A stretch of DNA of 35,630 bases from assembly GCA_015488215.1 (NCBI GenBank), contig WFOE01000075.1, forward strand, positions 1-35,630. Direction: 5' to 3'. The stretch comes from Planctomycetales bacterium. Its GTDB lineage: Bacteria > Planctomycetota > Planctomycetia > Pirellulales > S012-138. A program made the position numbers and the translations under genes. Position 1 is the stretch's first letter; each line of letters opens with the position of its first letter. The notes beneath the pieces are model-generated. The model worked only from the letters and a program-made list of their open reading frames with translations, ran no database searches and was not told where the DNA came from. Of the stretch, positions 14,863-22,627 are shown piece by piece.

Positions 14863-17727
14863 TTGAGCCAAGAACTGCTTTACACTTCTGCTCCCCAGGG
14901 GTTGAAGCCGGGAAGTCGGGGCTTTTGCACCGTCGTCAGCACCCAAGGAATGCCTAGCACCCTGGCCGAATGCCTGGAATCGTTGAGCGGCTACCGCCAC
15001 GCCTTTCCCATCCACGGGCCCGAAGCTCACCTCAATCCGGTCAACTACGCCCACTTGATCGTTACCGTCGGCGGACGCCGGTACCACGTGTTGTCGCGAG
15101 TGGCAAACGCGGGACAGGATTACACGGGCCGAACGAATAAACTGGCACATCACGTCGCTCTGGATGCCTCGGAGCTCACACCCGGCGGCCCGGCCTGGGT
15201 GCTGGCCGACGAAAACTTTTGCTTGCGCAAATGGGACGGCCAGGTGCGACTGTTGGCTCAAGGACGCTCCCCGCGAAAAGATCGCCCACCGCAGGGACCG
15301 TGCCGGGCCTGGGAAAAACAGACCGGGGACGCCGGTTGGGCCGGTGTGCTGGCCCAGTGGACCCAGGAGGGCCATTCGCCAATCTATCTGATCTTCCCGC
15401 CCGGGACCGACACCTTGTCGTTGGTGGTCGAGGCGTTGAACCTGCTGCCGGAAACCAAGCGGTGGAACGTCACTTTCAGTACCTATTTCACCAAGCTGCC
15501 GCCGGGAATCTCTTGCCAGTGGCGATTCGTGCTGGAGGGAACCCCCGAGGCAACCCAGGCCCGGCGCGACCCACGCCACAAACTCCTCGATCTGACCCGA
15601 CCGCTTGGCCGTGCTCCGGACGGTCCCCTGGTCGAGGCCGCCCGTACCGGCAAACTGCCGCAACCGGTCCAATCCACCCCGCGGCGAACTGCTGTCTCCC
15701 CGGGACGACCGGCTCCGCGGGAAATACCTCCTCCGGCCAGCGGACGCCCTCGGCCTGTTCCGGAAGATCGGCACATCGGTGGCGAAGATGTGGAAGTGGT
15801 GCCTCATGCCCAAGGCATTTATCCTATTGCCGCCGAAGTCCAGCGCCCGCCTCAGTTGCCTGCAAGCCGCCCGCCTCGCTCCCGGCCAGCTCCCGGCTCT
15901 TTCATGGCAACCGCCGCGCGTTCTTCCTCCTGGGCCATGACCATCGTGGTCGGCGGGCTGATGTTCCTGTTGGGGATTGGTGGTACCGTAATGGCCCTGC
16001 GTTGGCTGGAACCAAAACCACAGACTCTCCCGCGCAACGCAGTCGCCGAAAGTCCCCCTCCGAAGACTTCGAAAACCTCGAAACAGCCATCTTCCCCAAA
16101 ATACCCCCCTCGAAACAAGGCCCAAAAACCAAAAAAACAAACGAAGAAAAATCGCAACAAAAACAAACAAAAAGACGACGAAAAAGCTCGATCACCTGCT
16201 GGCCAAAATAAAAAGCAAGAGCCCGATCCGGATTCCCCAGCCAGTGAAGATACTGCTCAAAATGGTGACTCGCCCCCCGGGTTCGGAAGCTCTTCCGGCG
16301 GCCAGAGCGACACAGGGGCAACTCCTACTCCGGAGAAGCCCGCGGCGGAAAAACCTGCACCCTTGGCGCAATTGATCGCGGCGAAAAACGAGTTCCACTC
16401 TCGCTTCGGCGATTGGTATTACCTGCCGCTGAAGCTGCCCAAACAGGACAAGCGGGATTCACCTTTCCAGCCCGTGACGGTCTGGACCCCCAACGGCTAC
16501 AAGCCCGTACGCTTTTCGCGCCCTGATTCGATTCAACTCCAACTTACGGACCTGTTGTCCTCTGTTCGAAAAGCCGATGTGCCTTCGTTTGTCCTAACAC
16601 CTAAACCGGATTCTCCCCGACTCTGGCAAATCGAGCGTGGTCAAGAGCCTCCGCGAGCAAAAGTTGGTAAGTTCAAGCTCACCGACAAAGGTGATTTGCT
16701 CTTTCGTCGAGATTCTCACTGGCCCTCTCATGGCCTCGACCTGCGGTTGTGTCTGTTGACAATCACGCAGAAGGCCGGACAAGACACAGTTGTATGTACC
16801 TTGTTGACACCTGTGGCCATTAAGCCGTTCTCGCTGGACTCGGATCCCCAGAAAGTTTCACTGAATCAGGCCATCTACTCCGTACTGGGAGGTTCGCAGG
16901 GTTCCAGGCAAAATGCCTTATTTTCCATTCGGATAAAAATGTCTTTGAGCGATGAATTAAGGAAATCGGGAGCAGCTCTGGGCTTTGCAAAGCATGAGAA
17001 ACCTCCGAAGCTTGTCACCAAGGAGAAAGAAATTAGCTTGCCGGTGTATCAGAAAAACATTCCTCCGCAGAACTTTGACTTGCCCACCAATAACGTTTGC
17101 CTTTTTTGCGTTCTGCAAAACACAGCTCGTAAAGGAGAAGAAACGCAACAAGGTCAAGACGCATCCGCAGAACAAACCGACGAACCGCAAAGACACAAAC
17201 GCCATATCCAGCACAACGAGCAACTAATCACGGTCGGCCCGAAAAATGCGGTGGCCGTGGCAAAGTTACAAGCTAGCGTCGATATCCCCACTGGCGCAAA
17301 TTCTCGACGGCGCAGAGGCTCGCAAAAACACGCCGTCGTTTTTAACCTTAGCTGGGGTAAGAGGTATTATTATAATTACAGTCTCAATGGCGTGCTTGAA
17401 GATGAAATAGACTTCGGCAGTGTAAGGCTACTCCCATTCCAAGGGACCTTTGACTCACTCGAACAGATCCAAGAAAAGTTGGAGCAACTGATAGACGAAA
17501 AGAAGAACACACAGAGCAAAGGATCCAAAAAACGAGAAATCCAGAAAAGGATTCAGGAACTAAAAACCTATCACAAAATCAGCAAGCGTCGTGAGGCAGC
17601 GTGTCGTGCTTTCTATGCAAAAGAAAATGCCCTGGACATTCAAGTTTTTTGGGAACCCTCGGTACTTGACCCAAAAAGCCAGGAACGCTTGCTACTGCTG
17701 CTTTACACAAAGCAAAATCAGAAATGA
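14863..17727 (+). CDS. GAP1-N domain protein with one membrane segment and a novel C-terminal region
   Basis: This is a 954-residue protein. TTG 14863 is the start, supported by GGAGG seven bases upstream. Residues 1-260 match the GTPase-associated protein 1 N-terminal domain as I remember it: LLYTSAPQGLKPGSRGFCTVV, MPSTLAECLESLSGYRH, SRVANAGQDYTGRTNKLAHH. A Pro/Arg-rich linker leads to one transmembrane segment (about 356-378). A strongly Lys-rich disordered stretch (about 395-440) and an acidic Ser/Gly/Pro stretch follow. From about 500 to the end is a mixed region with no family I recognise, beginning FHSRFGDWYYLPLKL and including a coiled-coil near 860-910. The last 1.7 kb is visibly richer in A/T than the rest. 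It follows the GTPase with a 21-base gap and is probably its direct partner or regulator. Confidence 0.82.
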   Translation: MSQELLYTSAPQGLKPGSRGFCTVVSTQGMPSTLAECLESLSGYRHAFPIHGPEAHLNPVNYAHLIVTVGGRRYHVLSRVANAGQDYTGRTNKLAHHVALDASELTPGGPAWVLADENFCLRKWDGQVRLLAQGRSPRKDRPPQGPCRAWEKQTGDAGWAGVLAQWTQEGHSPIYLIFPPGTDTLSLVVEALNLLPETKRWNVTFSTYFTKLPPGISCQWRFVLEGTPEATQARRDPRHKLLDLTRPLGRAPDGPLVEAARTGKLPQPVQSTPRRTAVSPGRPAPREIPPPASGRPRPVPEDRHIGGEDVEVVPHAQGIYPIAAEVQRPPQLPASRPPRSRPAPGSFMATAARSSSWAMTIVVGGLMFLLGIGGTVMALRWLEPKPQTLPRNAVAESPPPKTSKTSKQPSSPKYPPRNKAQKPKKQTKKNRNKNKQKDDEKARSPAGQNKKQEPDPDSPASEDTAQNGDSPPGFGSSSGGQSDTGATPTPEKPAAEKPAPLAQLIAAKNEFHSRFGDWYYLPLKLPKQDKRDSPFQPVTVWTPNGYKPVRFSRPDSIQLQLTDLLSSVRKADVPSFVLTPKPDSPRLWQIERGQEPPRAKVGKFKLTDKGDLLFRRDSHWPSHGLDLRLCLLTITQKAGQDTVVCTLLTPVAIKPFSLDSDPQKVSLNQAIYSVLGGSQGSRQNALFSIRIKMSLSDELRKSGAALGFAKHEKPPKLVTKEKEISLPVYQKNIPPQNFDLPTNNVCLFCVLQNTARKGEETQQGQDASAEQTDEPQRHKRHIQHNEQLITVGPKNAVAVAKLQASVDIPTGANSRRRRGSQKHAVVFNLSWGKRYYYNYSLNGVLEDEIDFGSVRLLPFQGTFDSLEQIQEKLEQLIDEKKNTQSKGSKKREIQKRIQELKTYHKISKRREAACRAFYAKENALDIQVFWEPSVLDPKSQERLLLLLYTKQNQK

Positions 17728-17887
17728 CCATTCCCGAGGACCAGAGCCTTGTCCCAGGGAGTTTCTGGAAAAAAGAGTTCGAGTGAAACAGAGCGTAGTC
17801 AGTTTTGAAGTGCAAAGTCGATTTCCAAAACGAAAGTGACCCCTGAGTGGTTGGTTCGGTATCCGTCGAAGCCTAGCGGAAATCATC

Positions 17888-20839
17888 ATGAGCGTACGTG
17901 AATACCTGGAACTGGTGGAACAGATTCAGCAGGTGCTGGCCAGCCCGGTAGACCCGGAGCCCGAGGTGGTCGAACAACTGCACCGCCGGTATTGCGAAGC
18001 GGTGGAAGAGGTCAACCGGCGGCTGCGGCGGTGTGAAGAACTGCTTCAGGACGGACACCGCAGTGAGGCGATCCAGGAATGCGAGCGGCGTCCGAACCTG
18101 CTGAAAAGCGTCGCGGCGCTGGATTTCCCCGAGGCGATGGTCTGGTCCGATTACGCGACCCAGTTCGGCTTGCTGCCCGCCCCCGAGTTGTTGGTGGAAG
18201 TTGCAGCGGACTTGAACGATGCCTATTCGGTGGACAGCTCGTTGGAAGAGCTAATGGTCCGCTATCGATTGCTGAACCTGGCTCGCAGTCCCTTGAAAGC
18301 CCGGCTCTCTGTTCTGCAACGTATTGCCGCGGCTGACCGTAGCAACACGGCTTGGCTTGAGGACCTGGAGCAATTTGAGAAAGCCCGCCTCCAAGAACTG
18401 CAAAAGGAGCTGACCGCGGCGATTCAGGAACACGACTTTGTTGCGTTGAGCCGTCTGCACCGGGAACTGACCTCCCAACCGTGGCAAAGTCCTCCACCGC
18501 GCCAGTTGATGCAGCGGATGGAAGCAGCCTACCGTCAAGAACAGGTGGCCCACGCCCGCCGCAAACTCCAGCAGGTGACCGAGAAGCTCAACGAGGCCTT
18601 CCGCGCGCAGGACGAGGAAGCCGGCCGGACACTCCGACGCCAATGGAAGTCCCTGGCCGAAATCGCCGAGGTCCAGCCCGATGATCCGCTGTGGGAAGAA
18701 GCGGCCCCTGCCTTGCAATGGCTGGAAGAGCAAGATCAACAAGAACAACGGTATCAGGAACACCTGCAAGGCGTGGCTCAACTGGAACTGCTACTGGACC
18801 AGGGCGTGCAGGATGCCCAGGCACTCGAAAAAGCGGTTTACCAAGCCACCAAGGACGGCTTCGACCTGCCGGACCACTTAGCCACTCGGGTAGAGAGCCG
18901 ACTAGCAGCGATCCAGCTTGGCGCCCGACGTCGGGTCCAGGCCATCGTGGTGGCCGTCTCGTTGGGGGTAGTGTTGCTGGCCGGCGGGATCGGCTATGCG
19001 GTTCACCGGCAAGTCGTCGCGCGGAAGATCCAACAGCAGACGGAGCTGGTGCGGCAGTTTCTGGATCAGGACCAGTTGCTCACCGCACAACGCCATCTGC
19101 AGCGTTTGGAAAAAGAAGATCCGGGTGTTTTTCAGCACCCGGCCGTTCAAGCACTGGCGGCCGAAGTGGGGCGCCGTCTGGAAAAAGATGCACAGCGAGC
19201 AGCCGAATTGAAACAATTGCTCGACGGGGTCCAGCGCATTGTGCAAGATGAAGCCGACTGGAATGCGGTGCTGCAAGCGCAGAAAGATTTGCGCAAAGCC
19301 AAGGCGCTGTGCAAATCGGCTGAGGAAACCTCGCGAGTGCTCAAGCTGCAACAGCAGGTACAAGCCAAGGAACAGCAACTACGCAAGGAGGTCGACGAGC
19401 GGTTCTTGCAAGATCTGGCTGAGCTGGTTGAGCGGGAAAAACGATTGAATCGTACCGACCTGCAGGGGATCACCACCCTGTTAGAGGAGGCGCGAACCCT
19501 CAAACGCCGCCCGCACGTCAGTTTGGAGCTCACCCAAAGCGGCTCGGAGCTACACAGGTTGATCCAACGGTTGCAAGACCGCCTGCAAACGGCCGAACAG
19601 TGGCAACGGCGGCAGCAGGTGTTTGCCGAAATTACTCAATCGGTGGGGAACGTAGCTGCTTTTCTGGCGAGTTTGCGCAGCTACGCCCGGCAGTTTCCCG
19701 ACGATGCTCGCTCCAAAACGATGGTCCAACTGGCCGATCAGCAGGCCGAGTGCTGGAAAGCCTTGCCGCTTTGGAACGACGTCGTGGCGGCATGGGAAGG
19801 CGTTGATGTAACCCGACTGACCGTGGCGGCAGCCAAAAACCGTCTTCAACAGCTTGAGCGACTTCAACAGGAGTCGGAACGATTTCCCGTTTTTCAGGAA
19901 CTGTATCGGAAGTTGGCTCCTCGGGTTGAATATCTCGAGTCTATTGTCGCTCGCTACGACGAAAACGACCAATTGCTCACCCAGCGGCTAATCCAAGTCT
20001 GGTTCAACCGGCCGACTGTGCGGGATATGCTGATGATCGAAACAAAGGACGGGCTACGATATTACACAGACCGACGGCCGAAACTCAATCCCGACTCGGT
20101 TGTCATTCGCTACTGGCAAACTCCCACGGGGCTGACCGTGCGAACTAAGACGATTTCCCTCGAGCAGATTGCCAATCCACGCAACGGCACCACCTTTTTG
20201 TGGGAGTCTCCTCAGTCGCAATTCGCCACCAAGGCCCTAGGTATTTTGGCCAAAGCGGGCCCGGGCCAATGGGAAATGGCGTTCTTGGAACTAGCCAAAC
20301 AGTTGCACAAGACGAAAATTGATCCAGTACTGAAGGTTTTCCTGCTAAAGGCCATCATGGAAACGGGCGCCCGGGGGAGTGCTGTTCTCAGGCAAGCCTG
20401 GAAATCTTCCTTGGCGATGATCGAAGCAGCCGAGCTGGACCCCACGGTCAATTGGATCGATCCCCGTGACGAGGAAGCCGCCAAGACACGCCGGGTGGCC
20501 GAACGCCTATTGCAACGTCTGCGCCCTTGGGAAGAAGTAACTCGGGAAGTCCAACAGCACTTGGAAATGCTACGCCGGGAGGTAAAGCTGGAACGGATTG
20601 AATGGGTCGGCTGGCTTTATTCCGACGCGGATGGGAAATGGCAGTGCGGCCTCAAAAACTCATATGGTCCGTTACATGGTTCGTTGATGGTGCTGGTGGG
20701 CCAGAGGTTGGCACGACCGAGCAGCTGGTCGGTCATCGCCACAATCGACGGGGAAGGTATTCAGTGGAAATTGCAGGCGAAGGGCTCGCTGATGAATGGA
20801 ATGCCGGTCTTTTTCTCCAAACAACCACCTGTTCCCTAG
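17888..20839 (+). CDS. Large coiled-coil protein with one central membrane segment, unknown family
   Basis: This 983-residue protein is almost entirely helical and rich in Gln, Glu, Leu and Arg. The N-terminal half (1-345) contains several heptad-like helices (ARLQELQKELTAAIQEHDFVALSRLHRELT and similar). A single transmembrane segment lies at about 352-373 (AIVVAVSLGVVLLAGGIGYAV) after an RRR stop. The other half is more coiled coil (about 380-690), then a compact C-terminal domain (about 690-980) starting near LIQVWFNRPTVRDMLMIETKDG. I do not recognise a catalytic motif. It sits 160 bases after the GAP1 gene and 16 bases before the GYF_2 gene, so it likely belongs to the same assembly as a scaffold linking both membrane faces. 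The ribosome-binding site is weak (GCGGAAATC). Confidence 0.72.
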   Translation: MSVREYLELVEQIQQVLASPVDPEPEVVEQLHRRYCEAVEEVNRRLRRCEELLQDGHRSEAIQECERRPNLLKSVAALDFPEAMVWSDYATQFGLLPAPELLVEVAADLNDAYSVDSSLEELMVRYRLLNLARSPLKARLSVLQRIAAADRSNTAWLEDLEQFEKARLQELQKELTAAIQEHDFVALSRLHRELTSQPWQSPPPRQLMQRMEAAYRQEQVAHARRKLQQVTEKLNEAFRAQDEEAGRTLRRQWKSLAEIAEVQPDDPLWEEAAPALQWLEEQDQQEQRYQEHLQGVAQLELLLDQGVQDAQALEKAVYQATKDGFDLPDHLATRVESRLAAIQLGARRRVQAIVVAVSLGVVLLAGGIGYAVHRQVVARKIQQQTELVRQFLDQDQLLTAQRHLQRLEKEDPGVFQHPAVQALAAEVGRRLEKDAQRAAELKQLLDGVQRIVQDEADWNAVLQAQKDLRKAKALCKSAEETSRVLKLQQQVQAKEQQLRKEVDERFLQDLAELVEREKRLNRTDLQGITTLLEEARTLKRRPHVSLELTQSGSELHRLIQRLQDRLQTAEQWQRRQQVFAEITQSVGNVAAFLASLRSYARQFPDDARSKTMVQLADQQAECWKALPLWNDVVAAWEGVDVTRLTVAAAKNRLQQLERLQQESERFPVFQELYRKLAPRVEYLESIVARYDENDQLLTQRLIQVWFNRPTVRDMLMIETKDGLRYYTDRRPKLNPDSVVIRYWQTPTGLTVRTKTISLEQIANPRNGTTFLWESPQSQFATKALGILAKAGPGQWEMAFLELAKQLHKTKIDPVLKVFLLKAIMETGARGSAVLRQAWKSSLAMIEAAELDPTVNWIDPRDEEAAKTRRVAERLLQRLRPWEEVTREVQQHLEMLRREVKLERIEWVGWLYSDADGKWQCGLKNSYGPLHGSLMVLVGQRLARPSSWSVIATIDGEGIQWKLQAKGSLMNGMPVFFSKQPPVP

Positions 20840-20855
20840 CTCGGTCGGTGTTACG

Positions 20856-21689
20856 ATGAACCACTCTGTGCGGCAATACTACTTTCGGATGCAAGGTAAA
20901 GTGGAAGGTCCGTTCGATCTAGCCCGTGCCCAATCTCTGGTACGACGGGGGCGACTGTCCCGATACCACGAAGTTTCTATCGACCGCGTGCACTGGCACC
21001 GGGCCACCGAGTTTCCAGAGTTGTTTGTGGCCCGGGTGGAACAGAAAACAAGAGGAATGCTGGTAGAGGAGAAGGACCCCTCTCCAACGGTACACCCCCA
21101 GGAATCGGCTCCCGCGGAGCGGCTTTGGTATTACTCAACCGGAAACCAGGAGCAGGGCCCCGTCCCCATGAGCCAATTGGCCAATCTGATCCGGTCCGGG
21201 CAATTGGACAAAGATGCATTGGTATGGACCGAGGGGATGGAGCAGTGGACTCCATGGCGCAATGTTCCCGCTTTGCGCGCTTTTCAGGAACCGACCGTTT
21301 CAGCCCAGACGAGCGACGCCAAAGAAAGTAAAGAAAGTTCGGAAAAATCCGAGTCACGGCCCAAGGTTTCCGGGATGGCTTTGACAAGCTTGGTTCTGGG
21401 ATCGGTGTTTTGGGGGGTACTGCTGGTGTTCTTGGGAGCTTTGGCGATTCCTTGGGCGACATTTGGGTTAGTGTTGTTAATCAGTTCCACGGTGGGATTT
21501 GTGGTTGCCGTGGTGATGGCCCATTTAGCCTTGGCCGACCTGCGACAGCGTCGGGAAGTAGCCGGGCGGGGAGTTGGTATTATGGGCCTGGTGATGGGCT
21601 ATGCCGGCATGACCGTCATCCTCATTTTCTTTGTCATGCTGCTCGTCGGAACCACGCTCCTGGTCAACCTGGGACGATTGACACGCTGA
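20856..21689 (+). CDS. Membrane protein with two GYF_2 domains and a DUF4190-like tail
   Basis: This is a 277-residue protein. Two GYF_2-type modules stand at residues 8-57 (YYFRMQGKVEGPFDLARAQSLVRRGRLSRY) and 91-143 (LWYYSTGNQEQGPVPMSQLANLIRSGQLDKDALVW). The second is the better match, with the Y-x-G-x-x-x-GP core, and ends in the usual W-T-x-x-x-NV/IPAL. A charged linker leads to three or four hydrophobic segments from about 167 with the GVLL...LADLRQRR...GRGVGIMGLVMGY pattern of DUF4190 proteins. GYF_2 modules bind short peptides, so this looks like an inner-membrane adaptor. I start at ATG 20856; the ORF-track start would overlap the preceding gene. The ribosome-binding site is poor, so translation may be coupled to the previous gene. 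Confidence 0.83.
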   Translation: MNHSVRQYYFRMQGKVEGPFDLARAQSLVRRGRLSRYHEVSIDRVHWHRATEFPELFVARVEQKTRGMLVEEKDPSPTVHPQESAPAERLWYYSTGNQEQGPVPMSQLANLIRSGQLDKDALVWTEGMEQWTPWRNVPALRAFQEPTVSAQTSDAKESKESSEKSESRPKVSGMALTSLVLGSVFWGVLLVFLGALAIPWATFGLVLLISSTVGFVVAVVMAHLALADLRQRREVAGRGVGIMGLVMGYAGMTVILIFFVMLLVGTTLLVNLGRLTR

Positions 21690-22012
21690 AGGAAAACCCT
21701 CCTTCATGCAGCTTCCGAGTATCCCGTTTCCCCTAGCGCGGCAAGACTGGGCACAAGGGCTCAACATCTCCGGCACCGTCATGTTCAGGGGAACTGGGGG
21801 CTCTCTTGGGTACCCGGTTGCCGTGAGGTGCAGTGAGCCATTTCGAATCCCAGACGTATTTTCCGGACTGCTATAAAGGCTGAGGGGGCTATGACCGTAC
21901 TGCGAAAAAACCTGAAAGTCATCCCTTGGCCGATTAAATTATTAGTTGGGAAGTTCTCCATGTCTCTGGCGTTTGGACTGGGGGGCAGAGTTTGGGTCAA
22001 GGAGTACCTTCC
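21690..22012. other. Gene-free stretch before the RDD gene
   Basis: This 323-base gap contains no ORF I can support. The last 120 bases include an AT-rich patch (GATTAAATTATTAG near 21935) that could hold a promoter for the RDD gene, but no clear -35/-10 pair is visible. The RDD ribosome-binding site AAGGAG is at 21999-22004. Confidence 0.4.
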
Positions 22013-22600
22013 ATGCAGCAGCCGCCATATTCGAACTATCCGTCTGGGCAACCCCCTTATGGCAGCCAGTCGCCTGGAGGAACGCCTTATCCCGGAACAG
22101 GAACACCCGGCTATGGGGCCAACCCTTACGCCAGTCCTTATCAGTCTTCCTCTCCCTACTCGGGCCGTCCTCAAGGCCCCGCCCCTTTGGCCGGTCGTGG
22201 ACAGCGGTTTTTGAACTTTTTCATCGACAGCATCGCGCTCAACGTGTTGCAGTTGGCATGCCTTTGTCCGCTGGGGGCGGCCATCGGCCTCACGGTGGAA
22301 GACCCTAGTGTGTTGGACTCCCCCGAAACCGAACAGATGTTCAACCTGTTAGGCTACGGGGTGTTTCTTGTCGTATATTTCCTTTACTACGTGGTGCTTG
22401 AGCTGGTGTTCCAACGCACGTTGGGAAAACTGCTGACCGGCACCCGCGTGGTTCAGATCGATGGGACGCCGCCCACGTTTGGGCAGGTGTTGGGACGCAC
22501 GGCGGCTCGGCTTATCCCATTTGAGCCGCTTTCGTTTTTGTTCATGGACCGGGGGTGGCACGACACCTTGTCGGGAACCCAGGTGGTGCGGACGCGTTGA
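22013..22600 (+). CDS. RDD-family membrane protein with a Tyr/Pro/Gly-rich N-terminal tail
   Basis: This is a 195-residue protein. The first 62 residues are a disordered tail rich in Pro, Tyr, Gly and Ser (PYSNYPSGQPPYGSQ). An RDD domain follows: LAGRGQRFLNFFIDSIALN, with the hallmark Arg and Asp, then a hydrophobic hairpin (LVVYFLYYVVLELVFQ). The conserved TLGKLLTGTRVVQIDG and GRTAARLIPFEPLSFLF come next. RDD proteins are small membrane proteins, some linked to ion transport or to partner complexes. The Tyr/Pro-rich tail is a plausible ligand for the GYF_2 modules encoded just upstream, which is inference. ATG 22013 is preceded by AAGGAG at eight bases. The stop is 28 bases from the convergent flagellin gene. 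Confidence 0.85.
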   Translation: MQQPPYSNYPSGQPPYGSQSPGGTPYPGTGTPGYGANPYASPYQSSSPYSGRPQGPAPLAGRGQRFLNFFIDSIALNVLQLACLCPLGAAIGLTVEDPSVLDSPETEQMFNLLGYGVFLVVYFLYYVVLELVFQRTLGKLLTGTRVVQIDGTPPTFGQVLGRTAARLIPFEPLSFLFMDRGWHDTLSGTQVVRTR

Positions 22601-22627
22601 TTGCCCGCACCCCTCTGCCGGGGCAGC

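Noticed and set aside
14791-16170. 459-codon minus-strand ORF opposite GAP1
   Set aside because: It is a shadow of the GAP1 gene; the sense frame has a Shine-Dalgarno sequence and clear GAP1-N motifs.
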